Origin: Arthrobacter sp. C9C5
GTDB taxonomy: Bacteria > Actinomycetota > Actinomycetes > Actinomycetales > Micrococcaceae
Reading direction: 5' to 3'
Assembly: GCF_013359735.1 (NCBI RefSeq)
Contig: NZ_JABFMX010000006.1
Coordinates: 1 to 64,000 of the forward strand
Length of the DNA: 64,000 nucleotides
The notes beneath the pieces were generated by a model. It was not told where the DNA came from. It saw only the letters and a list, made by a program, of their open reading frames with translations, and ran no database searches. Position numbers and translations under genes: made by a program. This document shows, piece by piece, positions 44,210-53,297 of the stretch. The stretch's first letter is position 1; each line of letters opens with the position of its first letter.

Positions 44210-47068
44210 TCACCCCTCCGGCCGGGTGGCCTCTTCCAGGATTTCCAGCAGGTGCCGGTAGGAGTGGCCGGTGGCCTTGGACATGCCCAGTTCGCAGGTG
44301 CGGTTCGTTGAGGCGTAGGCGTCGAATTCGCGTTCGTTGATTTCGCGGGCCTGCTTGTCCGTGGCGGAGTCGGTCAGTTCCGGGTGCAGCAGGCCGCGGT
44401 CGCCGGCGAAGGCGCAGCAGCCCCAGTTCAACGGCACAAACACGTCCCCGGTCACGGCCCGGGCGATGTCCATCAGCGCGCTATTGGTGCCCAGTTGGGT
44501 GGAAGAACAGGTGGGGTGCAGAGCCATGGATCTCACCGGCGCGGTGACGGTCAGCTGCCCGAGCACGTGCTGGTGCACGAATTCCACCGAGTCCACGAAC
44601 CGCAGCCCGGCGTACCGTTCCCCGCCCTCGGCCGCGAGCCGTTTCATGGTGTCCAAGCCTTCCGTGCAGGAGGCGGCGTCGCACACCACCGGCAGCCGGC
44701 CCTGGCCGCTGGCCTCGTACAGGCCGTCCAGGACCTTGGCGGACATTGCCGCGTAGCCCTGCGAGAAGCCCTTGGATTTCCACGGGGTGCCGCAGCACAG
44801 GCTGCCGATGTCGTCCGGGACGGTCAGCCCCACGCCGGCGCGCTCGCAGAGGTCCAAGAACGCTTGGGCCGAGCCTTTCGCGGGGCCGCCCGCAGCACCA
44901 CCGCCCGCAGCGTCACCGGGCGTGTCCGCGGGGCCGAACATGGTGCCGATGCAGGCGGGGAAGAACACGGCGACGCTGTCCGGGTCCCGCCGCGGCCGGC
45001 GCTTGGAGCCGCCGCCGGGCAGCACTGCGTCGTAGGCGGGAACGGTCTCCGCGCCCAGCAACGCCCGGCCGACGGCGGTCGCTGCCTTGGCCAGCGGCGC
45101 TGGCATCGCCTTCGCCACGGTCAGGGCCAGGCCGCCGCCGGACGTGACCGCGCCCCAGTGGTCCGCGGCGGCGCTCCAGCCGGCCTCCGCGAGGGCGTTA
45201 GCGTTTTCCTTCCGCAGCCGCCGCACCAGGTCCCCGGTGTTGATCAGCACCGGGCAGGCGGTGACGCACATGCCGTCGGCCGCGCAGGTCTGCACGCCGT
45301 CGTACTCGTAGTCCTTGCGCAGCCGGGCGGCCAGAGCGTCGTCGCCGCGCTGTTCCGCGGCGGCCATCTCGCGCCGCAGCACGATGCGCTGGCGGGGCGT
45401 GAGGGTGATGTCTTTGCTCGGGCAGACCGGTTCGCAGTAGCCGCACTCGACGCAGCGGTCCACCTCTTCCTCCACGGTCGGCGCCACCTTGAGGTTTTGA
45501 ACGTAGGACAGCGGCTCTTCCGCGAGCAGCACGCCCGGGTTGAGGAGATTGGCGGGGTCGATCAGCCGTTTGATCTCCTGCATGACTTCATAGAGCTCGT
45601 CCCCGTATTGGCGGCGGACGAACGGGGCCATGATGCGCCCGGTGCCGTGCTCGGCCTTGAGCGAGCCGCCGGCGCCCAGGACCAGGTCCACCATGTCGTC
45701 GGTAAAGGCCTGGTAGCGGAGCAGCTGGGCGGGGTCGTCGAAGCGCTCGTTGAGCATGAAGTGGACGTTTCCGTCCTTCGCGTGGCCGAAGATCACGGAG
45801 TCCTCGTACCGGTGTTCGGCGAAGAGCCGGGTCAGTTCGCCGCAGGTGTCCGCCAAGGCCGGAACCGGAACCACGATGTCTTCCAGCAGCGCATTGGTAC
45901 CGGAGGGGCGGGCGCCGGCCACCGTCGTGTAGAGGCCCTTGCGCACGTGCCAGAGTGCCGCGCGCTCTTTCGGGTCCGTGGTCAGCGCGAACGGCGAAGC
46001 CAGGTCCAGGGACGCGAAGAGCGGCTGCGAGTTTTGCCGCTTGTCGGTCAGCTCCGCGGCGTCGGCGCCCTGGTGTTCCACCAGCAGTGCGGTGTGTCCC
46101 TCGACCGGGAGCGAACGGATGGCCGCGGGCGCGTCGGCAGCGAGCTGCGCGACCTTCAGCGCGGCGGCGTCCATCAGTTCGATGGTTGCCAGGCCGGAGG
46201 CCACCAGCTCGGGCAGGGCGGCCGTGGCTGCGCCGAGCGTGCTGAAGACCAGCAGCCCGGTGGCGACGGCGGGCTTGACCGCGACGGTGCGGAAGACCGC
46301 TTCCGCCACGAAGCCGAGGGTGCCTTCGCTGCCGATCATGAGGTGCATCAGGATGTCGACGGCGCGTTCGTAGTCCAGGAACGAGTTCACCCCGTAGCCC
46401 ATCGTGTTCTTCATCGAGAACAGGGCGGTGATGGTCCGCACAGACTCCGCGTTTTCGGCCACCCGGCGGCGCAGCCGCAGCAGGCCCTCGTGGAGGTCCG
46501 GTTCCAGTTCCCGCAGGCGCGCGTCCGCGTCGGCGTCGGCGGTATTGATGACCGTGCCCGAGGGCAGCACCAGGATCATGGATTCCAGGGTGCGGTAGGT
46601 GTTGAACTCCGTGCCGCAGGCCATCCCGGAAGAATTGTTCGCGATCACGCCGCCCACGGTGCAGGCGATTTCGCTGGCCGGGTCGGGGCCGAGTTTGCGG
46701 CCGAACGCGGCCAGACGGGCGTTGACGCTGCGGATGGTGGCGCCGGGCTGAACGCGGACGCGGGCGCCGCCGTCGAGGACCTCGATGCCGCGGAAATGCT
46801 GGCGGGTGTTGATGAGCAGGCTGTCGCTGAGCGCCTGGCCGGAGAGGCTCGTGCCGCCGGAACGGAAAGTGGCGGGCAGCCTGAGCTCGCGGCTGCGGCG
46901 CAGCAGCAGCCCGACGTCGTCGGCGTTGCGCGGGGTGGCGACGCCCTGGGGTATCAGCAGGTAGTGGGACGCGTCGTGCGCCATGGCCCGACGGTCCAGG
47001 TCCCTTGTGCTGACCGTGTCGAGGTCCAGCTGGTCGATCAGGGGTGCGGCGGCGGCCGTGGCGGTCAT
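44210..47068 (-). CDS. FAD/Fe-S D-lactate dehydrogenase-type oxidoreductase (fused)
   Basis: The 952-residue fusion has a PCMH-type FAD domain (TFRSGGTSLSGQAL, GGVIANNSSGMACG), an FAD-oxidase C domain (VIFGHAKDGNVHFM, EHGTGRIMAPF), a two-cluster ferredoxin part (CVECGYCEPVCPSKD and CAADGMCVTACPV) and a CCG domain pair (GSLCCGTPWKSKGF, NWGCCAFAGDRG). This is the architecture of Dld-type quinone-linked D-lactate dehydrogenases. ATG at 47068 is supported by the start of conserved sequence; the longer frame runs into the regulator gene. It is last in the permease-regulator-dehydrogenase operon. Confidence 0.88.
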   Translation of the reverse strand: MTATAAAAPLIDQLDLDTVSTRDLDRRAMAHDASHYLLIPQGVATPRNADDVGLLLRRSRELRLPATFRSGGTSLSGQALSDSLLINTRQHFRGIEVLDGGARVRVQPGATIRSVNARLAAFGRKLGPDPASEIACTVGGVIANNSSGMACGTEFNTYRTLESMILVLPSGTVINTADADADARLRELEPDLHEGLLRLRRRVAENAESVRTITALFSMKNTMGYGVNSFLDYERAVDILMHLMIGSEGTLGFVAEAVFRTVAVKPAVATGLLVFSTLGAATAALPELVASGLATIELMDAAALKVAQLAADAPAAIRSLPVEGHTALLVEHQGADAAELTDKRQNSQPLFASLDLASPFALTTDPKERAALWHVRKGLYTTVAGARPSGTNALLEDIVVPVPALADTCGELTRLFAEHRYEDSVIFGHAKDGNVHFMLNERFDDPAQLLRYQAFTDDMVDLVLGAGGSLKAEHGTGRIMAPFVRRQYGDELYEVMQEIKRLIDPANLLNPGVLLAEEPLSYVQNLKVAPTVEEEVDRCVECGYCEPVCPSKDITLTPRQRIVLRREMAAAEQRGDDALAARLRKDYEYDGVQTCAADGMCVTACPVLINTGDLVRRLRKENANALAEAGWSAAADHWGAVTSGGGLALTVAKAMPAPLAKAATAVGRALLGAETVPAYDAVLPGGGSKRRPRRDPDSVAVFFPACIGTMFGPADTPGDAAGGGAAGGPAKGSAQAFLDLCERAGVGLTVPDDIGSLCCGTPWKSKGFSQGYAAMSAKVLDGLYEASGQGRLPVVCDAASCTEGLDTMKRLAAEGGERYAGLRFVDSVEFVHQHVLGQLTVTAPVRSMALHPTCSSTQLGTNSALMDIARAVTGDVFVPLNWGCCAFAGDRGLLHPELTDSATDKQAREINEREFDAYASTNRTCELGMSKATGHSYRHLLEILEEATRPEG

Positions 47069-47084
47069 GCGGTGCTCCAAGGTG

Positions 47085-47837
47085 TTACGGGGTGGGAGGG
47101 GATTGCGGCGGGGTGGCTTCCTGCGCCCGAAGGTAGAACCACTCGATGTGTTCGCGCAGCAGGCGGGCCGCAAGCTCGCCGTCGCGCGCCCGGACGGCGT
47201 CAAAGATGCCGTGGTGCTGGCTCCGCAGCTCGCACAGGACATCCGGCCAGGACTCCATCGCGTCCATGGCGCCCTTGACGTAGCCGACGATGGACCCGCT
47301 GAGGGACTCCATCATCGTGGCGACGACGGCGTTCCCGGCGAGCGAGCTCAGCGCGACATGGAACCGGGCATCGAGTTCGTGGAAAGTCGCCCGGTCAATC
47401 CCGGGATTGTCCATGGCGTCCAGCAGCGCGGCGGCCCGCTCCAGCTCTTCCTCCGTGCCGCCGCGGGCAGCCCCGGCCTGGGCCGACCAGGTCTCGAGCA
47501 GGATGCGGGTCTGCACGATGTCCTCGACGGGCAGCCGGTTGCTGGCCACATGCAGGCGCAGGGCGGAGGACAGGCCCGCGGACGGATCGGAGATGACGAT
47601 GGCCCCGGAGGTGGGCCCGGAGCCGACGGAGCTGCGCAGCACGCCCATGGCGTCCAGGATCCGGATGGCTTCGCGGACCGAGGCCCGGGAGATTCCGTAG
47701 CTTTCCGCCAGGGTCCGTTCGCCGGGGAGGCGGTCGCCGAGCTTGATCTTGCCGGAGCGCAGATCGGCCTCGATGTCCTGCAGGAGCGCGTCATAGGTAC
47801 GACGGCGGGGGGCTGCTCCTGCTTCGGCGGCTGTCAC
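47085..47837 (-). CDS. FadR/LldR-type GntR-family regulator
   Basis: The 250-residue regulator has a winged helix-turn-helix (LGDRLPGERTLAESYGISRASVREAIRILDAMGVL, described here in two parts) and an FCD effector domain with metal-ligand-like residues (RATFHELDARFHVALS, ELRSQHHGIFDAV). It fits the LldR lactate-responsive branch. The GTG at 47837 has AAGGA upstream. It lies between the lactate permease and the dehydrogenase genes, in the same direction. The three TGGTCnGACCA sites in the divergent region are the expected targets, with lactate releasing repression (inferred from Corynebacterium LldR). Confidence 0.88.
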   Translation of the reverse strand: MTAAEAGAAPRRRTYDALLQDIEADLRSGKIKLGDRLPGERTLAESYGISRASVREAIRILDAMGVLRSSVGSGPTSGAIVISDPSAGLSSALRLHVASNRLPVEDIVQTRILLETWSAQAGAARGGTEEELERAAALLDAMDNPGIDRATFHELDARFHVALSSLAGNAVVATMMESLSGSIVGYVKGAMDAMESWPDVLCELRSQHHGIFDAVRARDGELAARLLREHIEWFYLRAQEATPPQSPPTP

Positions 47838-47908
47838 GGGCTTTTCCTTCCGGGCGGGAGTGCGGGCCGTGGCGCGGCCCGCACTCTTGATTGCGTGGGG
47901 GCTGGCGG

Positions 47909-49654
47909 CTAAGGCAGCATCCAGCCCAGGACGGGGGTGGACTGCAGGAAGGCAAGGGTGCACAGGACCAGCAGGAGAGCCACGCTCCACCCGACCACCT
48001 TACGCAGGATCACCGACTCCTGGCCGTCAAGGTTGACGGCTGTCGCCGCGATGGCGAGGTTTTGCGGACTGATCAGCTTGCCCACGACGCCGCCGGAGGT
48101 GTTGGCGGCCACCAGCAGGTTCGGATCGATGCCGGCCTTCAGGCCCGCGGTCTGCTGCAGCTTGGCGAACAGCGCGTTGGCGGAGGTGTCCGAGCCGGTC
48201 ACGGCGGTGCCCAGCCAGCCGAGCACGGGCGACAGGAAGGCGAAGAAGCTGCCGGTGCCGGCCAGCCAGGTTCCGATCGAGACCGTCTGGCCGGAGTTGT
48301 TCATGACGTACGCCAGGGCGAGCACCGTGATGATGGTCAGCCCTGCCCAGCGCATCTTGAAGATGGTCCGTCCGATCTCCTGGACCGCGTCGCCGACCGA
48401 GAGGCGGAAGCGGCCGCCGTCGTCGTACTTGGAGTACACCAGCGCCACCAGCAGCCCGGTGATCAGCAGCAGCGTGCCCGGGCTGGACAGCCACTGGAAG
48501 GTGTACACGGTGGAGGAGACGGGCTTGCCCTCGGCGTTGACCAGGGCGTCGTGCAGGATCGGCCAGGGGATCTTGATGTCCGTGGAGGCGAGGAACGCGG
48601 GCAGGTCGACCCCGAGCTTCCACAGCTTGGCGATGCCGAAAACGACGATCACGAGGAAGTACGGAAAGAGGGCCAGCCACGTGCGCGTCGGGGTGAGGCC
48701 GCCGTCGGTGGCCTTTTCGGCGGTCACGACGCCGGCCTTACCGGCATCCCGCGAGCCGCGGCTCTGTGCGGCGGTGCCGCCGGCAACAGCGTCAGCGGCC
48801 ACGCCAAGGCGCTCGCGGGCGGCAGCGCTGCCCTTCGGCTTCCACATCCGGAAGAACACGACGGCGGCGCCGAGGCCGACCAGCGAGGCCAGGATGTCGG
48901 TGAGTTCGTAGGAGAAGAAGTTGGAGCACAGGAACTGGGCGACGGCGAAGGAGCCGCCGACCACCAGCGCGGCGGGCCAGCAGTCCTTCAGGCCGCGGCG
49001 GCCGTCGATGATGAAGAGCAGGATCAGCGGCACGAAGGTGGCCAGCAGGGGAGCTTGGCGGCCCACGATGGAGGCGATGTCCGTCGCGTGCAGGCCGGTC
49101 AGTCCGGCGGCGGTAGTGATCGGGATGGCCATCGCGCCGAACGCGACCGGTGCGGTGTTTGCCACCAGCACGGCGGCCGCTGCGCGCAGCGGCGGGAGCC
49201 CCAGGGCCAGCAGCATGGTGGCCGTGATGGCCACCGGGGCGCCGAAGCCGGCGAGGGCCTCAAGCAGGCCGCCGAAGCAGAAGGCCACCAGGACGGCCTG
49301 CAGGCGTACGTCGCCGCCGCCGATCACGTCAAAGACGCGGCGCAGGTCCTCGAACCGGCCGCTGAGGACGGTCACCTGGTAAAGCCAGACGGCCATCACC
49401 ACGATCCAGAGCACCGGGAAGGCGCCGAAGACCCCGCCCTGTGTTGCCGAAAGGATCGCCAGGCCGGCCGGCATGTGGAAGGCGGCGATGCCGACCACGA
49501 GGGCGACCAGCAGGGCGAAGGCGCCGGCCACGTGGGCCTTGGTCTTCACCACGGCCAGCAGGATGAAGAAGGTGAGCAGTGGCAGTAGGCCGACGATGGC
49601 CGACCAGGCCACGCTGTTCAGCACTGGGTCGGTGGTGGGGGTGAAGTGGTCCAC
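47909..49654 (-). CDS. lctP: L-lactate permease (LctP/LldP family)
   Basis: The 581-residue membrane protein has a dozen or more hydrophobic segments and LctP signatures: LLEALAGFGAPVAITATML, VANTAPVAFGAMAIPI, SPVLGWLGTAVTGSDTSANALF, and VAANTSGGVVGKLISPQN. It imports lactate and probably glycolate. The GTG at 49654 has GAGGA 6 nt upstream; the frame continues to 50110 through the operator region and the divergent gene, which is not coding. A Ser/Arg-rich loop (~290-330) is longer than in enteric LldP. Confidence 0.93.
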   Translation of the reverse strand: MDHFTPTTDPVLNSVAWSAIVGLLPLLTFFILLAVVKTKAHVAGAFALLVALVVGIAAFHMPAGLAILSATQGGVFGAFPVLWIVVMAVWLYQVTVLSGRFEDLRRVFDVIGGGDVRLQAVLVAFCFGGLLEALAGFGAPVAITATMLLALGLPPLRAAAAVLVANTAPVAFGAMAIPITTAAGLTGLHATDIASIVGRQAPLLATFVPLILLFIIDGRRGLKDCWPAALVVGGSFAVAQFLCSNFFSYELTDILASLVGLGAAVVFFRMWKPKGSAAARERLGVAADAVAGGTAAQSRGSRDAGKAGVVTAEKATDGGLTPTRTWLALFPYFLVIVVFGIAKLWKLGVDLPAFLASTDIKIPWPILHDALVNAEGKPVSSTVYTFQWLSSPGTLLLITGLLVALVYSKYDDGGRFRLSVGDAVQEIGRTIFKMRWAGLTIITVLALAYVMNNSGQTVSIGTWLAGTGSFFAFLSPVLGWLGTAVTGSDTSANALFAKLQQTAGLKAGIDPNLLVAANTSGGVVGKLISPQNLAIAATAVNLDGQESVILRKVVGWSVALLLVLCTLAFLQSTPVLGWMLP

Positions 49655-49689
49655 GGAAGTTCCTCTGCGTTGAGAGACGACGAGTTCTT

Positions 49690-49714
49690 TGGTCAGACCA
49701 CTGTGGTCGGACCA
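49690..49714. promoter_or_regulatory. Two LldR-type operators near lctP
   Basis: TGGTCAGACCA (49690-49700) and TGGTCGGACCA (49704-49714) are perfect 5+1+5 palindromes 3 nt apart, 36 nt before the lctP start. The form matches the TGGTCTGACCA-like operators of FadR/LldR regulators. Spacing between centres is 14 nt. Confidence 0.88.
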
Positions 49715-49802
49715 TGAGAGTGTAGCGCAGATCTCATTCGACGTGTGAGGGGCTTCACTTCCCGGTTTGCGTTGGGAGTGGCGGGCATCACGTGCTTTAC
49801 TA

Positions 49803-49813
49803 TGGTCAGACCA
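49803..49813. promoter_or_regulatory. LldR-type operator near lutA
   Basis: TGGTCAGACCA is identical to the first lctP site. It abuts TACTAT (49798-49803), a possible -10 box, and lies 31 nt before lutA. One regulator can thus control both divergent lactate operons. Confidence 0.85.
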
Positions 49814-49843
49814 CATACGTCCGGCGCTGCTCGAAAGGCTGTC

Positions 49844-50647
49844 ATGAGAATCGCTTTGTTCGCCACCTGCATCGTGGATGCGATGTATCCGCGCACCGCG
49901 CAGGCCACCGTGAGCATCCTGGAGCGGCTGGGGCACGAGGTCGTGTTCCCGTCCGGCCAGGCCTGCTGCGGGCAGATGCACGTCAACAGCGGATACCTCA
50001 AGGAAGCCGTCCCGGTCGTCGCCAACCATGTGCGCGCCTTCGACACCGAGGACTACGACGTCGCCGTCGCGCCGTCCGGATCGTGCGTCGCCTCGGTCAA
50101 GCACCAGCACCCGATGGTGGCCCGCTCGTGCGGCGACACCGCGCTGGAAGCCCGGGCCGCCGCCGTCGGCGCCAGAACCTACGAGCTGTCCGAGCTGTTG
50201 GTGGACGTGCTGGGCGTGACCGACGCCGGCGCTCAGCTGGGCTCATACTTCCCGCACCGGGTCACCTACCACCCCAGCTGCCACGGCATGCGCCTGCTCC
50301 GCCTCGGCGACCGCCAGGCCCGGCTGCTGCGCAGCGTCCAGGGAATCGAGCTGGCCGAGCTGCCGGAAGCGGACCAGTGCTGCGGCTTCGGCGGCACCTT
50401 CTCGATGAAAAACGCCGACGTGTCCTCGGCCATGCTCGAGGACAAGACGGCCAACGTCCGCTCCACCGGTGCCGAGCTGTGCACGGGCGGGGACGCCTCC
50501 TGCCTGATGCACATCGGCGGCGGCCTGTCCCGCCAGGGCAGCGACGTGACCACCCTGCACCTGGCCGAAATCCTCGCCAGCACCGCGGAAGCGCCGGCGT
50601 CCGTCACCGGCGACGTACGCGTTTCCACCGGAAAGGCAACACGATGA
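49844..50647 (+). CDS. lutA: L-lactate utilisation protein LutA (Fe-S, CCG domain)
   Basis: The 267-residue product has two CCG-type Cys clusters: FPSGQACCGQMH with an earlier FATCIVDAMYP, and DQCCGFGGTFS with YHPSCHGMRLL. These define LutA/YkgE, a subunit of the NAD-independent L-lactate oxidising complex that passes electrons to the quinone pool. ATG at 49844 begins the family-typical MRIALFATC. It overlaps lutB by 4 nt. The LldR-type operator 31 nt upstream implies lactate induction. Confidence 0.93.
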   Translation: MRIALFATCIVDAMYPRTAQATVSILERLGHEVVFPSGQACCGQMHVNSGYLKEAVPVVANHVRAFDTEDYDVAVAPSGSCVASVKHQHPMVARSCGDTALEARAAAVGARTYELSELLVDVLGVTDAGAQLGSYFPHRVTYHPSCHGMRLLRLGDRQARLLRSVQGIELAELPEADQCCGFGGTFSMKNADVSSAMLEDKTANVRSTGAELCTGGDASCLMHIGGGLSRQGSDVTTLHLAEILASTAEAPASVTGDVRVSTGKATR

Positions 50648-52218
50648 GCACCTTCCTGGGCATGCCCTCCCTTCCCGTCTTCGGCACCGGCAACCTGCAC
50701 GCCGCCGAATCGTTCCCGACGGCGGCGCACCGCGAGCTGGGCAACGCCCAGCTGCGCGCCAACCTCGGCCACGCCACCCACACCATCCGAGACAAGCGCC
50801 TCCAGGTGGTCTCTGAACTGCCCGATTGGGAACAGCTGCGCGACGCCGGGTCCGCCATCAAGGAATCCGTGATGGCCAGGCTCCCCGAACTCCTCGAACA
50901 GTTCGAGCAGAACTTCACCGCCCATGGCGGAGTCATCCACTGGGCGCGCGACGCCGACGAGGCTAACGCAATCGTCGCGGGACTGATCCGGGACACCGGC
51001 GAAACCGAAGTGGTCAAGGTCAAGTCCATGGCCACCCAGGAAATCGGGCTCAACGAATACCTCGAAGAGCAGGGGATCACGGCGTTCGAAACGGACCTGG
51101 CCGAGCTGATCGTGCAGCTGGACCACGACAAGCCCAGCCACATCCTGGTCCCCGCCATCCACAAGAACCGCACCGAAATCCGCGACATCTTCCTGCGCGA
51201 AATGCCCGGCGCGGACCCGGAGCTGACCGATAACCCCGCGGTGCTGGCCATGGCGGCCCGCGCCCACCTGCGCCGCAAGTTCCTCACGGCCAAGGTGGCT
51301 GTGTCCGGGGCCAACTTCGCGCTCGCCGATTCCGGCACCCTGGCCGTCGTCGAATCCGAAGGCAACGGCCGGATGTGCCTGACGCTGCCGGAGACCCTGA
51401 TCACCGTGATGGGCGTGGAGAAACTGCTGCCGAGCTGGCAGGACCTCGAGGTGTTCATGCAGCTGCTCCCGCGCTCCTCCACCGGGGAACGGATGAACCC
51501 CTACACCTCGCTGTGGACCGGCGTCACCGAGGGCGACGGGCCGCAAAACGTGCACCTGGTGCTGCTCGACAACGGACGCAGCGCCGCCCTCGCGGACGAG
51601 CTGGGCCGCTCCGCGCTGCACTGCATCCGCTGCAGCGCCTGCATGAACGTCTGCCCGGTGTACGAGCGGACCGGCGGCCACGCCTACGGCTCCACCTACC
51701 CCGGCCCGATCGGCGCCATCCTTTCCCCGCTGCTGACCGGGATCGAATCGGAGGAAAACAGCTCCCTGCCGTACGCCTCCTCACTGTGCGGGGCCTGCTA
51801 CGACGCCTGCCCGGTGAAAATCAACATTCCGGACATCCTGGTGCACCTGCGCAGCGTCGACGTGGACAGCAAGCGCGGAAAGAAGAAGCTGCCCAGCCAG
51901 ATGGACGTCGGCATGAAGGCCGCATCCTGGGCGCTGTCCTCCGGGAAGCGGCTCGGGCTGCTCGAAAAGGGCCTTCCCCTGGGCCGCCTGGCGGCCGGCC
52001 CGGATCAAAAGATCACCAAGCTGCCCGGCATCGCCGCCGGCTGGACCCAAAGCCGCGACATTCCGGCGCCCCCGCAGAAATCCTTCCGCGACTGGTGGGC
52101 CAAGGAACACCACGGCCCGGAATCCGGCGGCACCAACGCGCCGGCCCAGGGCAACGCCCCCGCGGATGCCCACAACAACGCCCAGGCCAAGGCCCAGGAC
52201 AAGGAAGACGGAGCATGA
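50644..52218 (+). CDS. lutB: L-lactate utilisation iron-sulfur protein LutB
   Basis: The 524-residue product has the LutB/YkgF layout: an N-terminal LUD domain (HWARDADEANAIV, KVKSMATQEIGLNEYLE, GANFALADSGTLAVVESEGN split across strands) followed by two 4Fe-4S clusters, CIRCSACMNVCPVYE and CGACYDACPVKI. ATG at 50644 has GGAAAGG upstream. The last ~45 residues are a low-complexity Ala/Asn/Gln/Lys tail. It overlaps lutC by 4 nt. Confidence 0.94.
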   Translation: MSTFLGMPSLPVFGTGNLHAAESFPTAAHRELGNAQLRANLGHATHTIRDKRLQVVSELPDWEQLRDAGSAIKESVMARLPELLEQFEQNFTAHGGVIHWARDADEANAIVAGLIRDTGETEVVKVKSMATQEIGLNEYLEEQGITAFETDLAELIVQLDHDKPSHILVPAIHKNRTEIRDIFLREMPGADPELTDNPAVLAMAARAHLRRKFLTAKVAVSGANFALADSGTLAVVESEGNGRMCLTLPETLITVMGVEKLLPSWQDLEVFMQLLPRSSTGERMNPYTSLWTGVTEGDGPQNVHLVLLDNGRSAALADELGRSALHCIRCSACMNVCPVYERTGGHAYGSTYPGPIGAILSPLLTGIESEENSSLPYASSLCGACYDACPVKINIPDILVHLRSVDVDSKRGKKKLPSQMDVGMKAASWALSSGKRLGLLEKGLPLGRLAAGPDQKITKLPGIAAGWTQSRDIPAPPQKSFRDWWAKEHHGPESGGTNAPAQGNAPADAHNNAQAKAQDKEDGA

Positions 52219-52850
52219 GCGCACGCGAAGATATCCTCGGCCGGATCCGCTCCGCGCTGCGGGACGCACCCGTAGCACCGCAGATTCCGCGGGAATACCG
52301 CGCAACATCCGAGCTGGACCAGGATGCGCTGATCCATCTGTTGGTGGACCGCTTGGTCGACTACAAGGCCAGGGTCTGCGTAGTGGATGCGGCCGAGGTG
52401 CCCGAACGGATCGCCGAGCTGCTCGCGGACGCCCGCAGCTATGTCGTGCCGGCAGGGCTGGACGCCGGCTGGACCGCCGGCCCGCACTCCGCCCCGGACG
52501 GCGACCGCCGCCGCGAGGATTCCGTGTCTGCGCCGCTGACCGTCGCCGAGCTGGACGGCGTCGACGCCGTCGTGACCGGCAGCGCCGTCGCCGTCGCCGA
52601 AACGGGAACGATCATCCTGGACGGCAGTCCCAACCAGGGCCGCCGCGCCATCAGCCTCGTCCCGGACCACCACATCTGCGTCGTGAACGCCGCCGACATC
52701 GCCGGCATCCTCCCCGAGGCGCTGCGGCGGATCGACGGCACCCGGCCGCTCACCATGATCAGCGGACCGAGCGCCACCAGCGACATTGAACTTGAACGCG
52801 TCGAAGGCGTCCATGGCCCCCGCAACCTGGACGTGATCATCGCGCGGTAG
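52215..52850 (+). CDS. lutC: L-lactate utilisation protein LutC (LUD domain)
   Basis: The 211-residue LUD-domain protein has SAREDILGRIRSAL at the N-terminus and the core motifs VVTGSAVAVAETGTIIL, ISLVPDHHICVV and SATSDIELERVEGVHGP. These are hallmarks of LutC/YkgG, the third subunit of the L-lactate complex. ATG at 52215 overlaps the lutB stop by 4 nt. It ends the lutABC operon. Confidence 0.94.
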   Translation: MSAREDILGRIRSALRDAPVAPQIPREYRATSELDQDALIHLLVDRLVDYKARVCVVDAAEVPERIAELLADARSYVVPAGLDAGWTAGPHSAPDGDRRREDSVSAPLTVAELDGVDAVVTGSAVAVAETGTIILDGSPNQGRRAISLVPDHHICVVNAADIAGILPEALRRIDGTRPLTMISGPSATSDIELERVEGVHGPRNLDVIIAR

Positions 52851-52890
52851 CCGCGGCGGTCCTCAGCAATGCCGGAGGAAGGGAGCGTTC

Positions 52891-53181
52891 GTGGCCTACT
52901 ATTGCCATCACGCTTGGCACGACCTGGTCGGTCTCGTCGTGGAGGTCCGCAGGGAAGGCGCGGTGGTCCGCGAAGGACTGGTCGATGCCGCCATGGCGGA
53001 TTCCTCCGCCCTCTGGATCGCTGCCGACGGATTCCAGGACCGGGTACTGATCGAAGCTGCAGAGGGCTACGAGGTGTGGCTGGAACCCCGTCCGCTGGAC
53101 GGGAAGTTCGCATATCGGCTGGCTCAGAGCTGGCAGGCTCCCCGGAGGCCCCGGATGGCATCTTCCTTGGTGGGGAAGTAG
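52891..53181 (+). CDS. Hypothetical protein, C-terminus fused into decayed DNA
   Basis: The 96-residue product has no recognised domain. It is mixed helix and strand: HDLVGLVVEVRREGAVVREGLVD, ADGFQDRVLIEAAEGYEVWLEPRP. The GTG at 52891 has an excellent AGGAAGGGAG sequence upstream. The last ~18 residues, after LAQSWQ, are read from the antisense of a TetR remnant (53124-53274), so the native C-terminus may have been lost. Confidence 0.6.
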   Translation: MAYYCHHAWHDLVGLVVEVRREGAVVREGLVDAAMADSSALWIAADGFQDRVLIEAAEGYEVWLEPRPLDGKFAYRLAQSWQAPRRPRMASSLVGK

Positions 53182-53274
53182 CTGAAGAAGGCCCGCCGGG
53201 AGGTGCCCCCCCCCCTGCGTTTCCTGCCTGAACGCGATGAGCGCCGCCGGGACGTTGGGCCCTTGACCCTCCAT
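53124..53274 (-). pseudogene. Decayed TetR-family regulator
   Basis: The leftward strand reads TSRRAFFSYFPTKEDAI, the unmistakable recognition-helix region of a TetR repressor, then stops at 53124. Upstream, in a different frame, is NVPAALIAFRQ, resembling the first TetR helix. The ~12 residues normally between them are missing, and a run of 10 C (G on this strand, 53206-53215) lies at the junction. The ligand-binding domain is absent. The remnant diverges from the GyrI-like gene at 53298, which it may once have controlled. Confidence 0.75.
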
Positions 53275-53297
53275 GTCCGGCGGCGGAGTCTTGCCCT

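Noticed and set aside
44384..47278. 964-codon open frame on the plus strand
   Set aside because: Antisense to the FAD/Fe-S dehydrogenase. It is His/Gly/Gln/Arg-rich with no fold-like pattern.
49655..50110. N-terminal extension of the lactate permease
   Set aside because: It runs through two operators and over the start of lutA; the GTG at 49654 has a good ribosome binding site.
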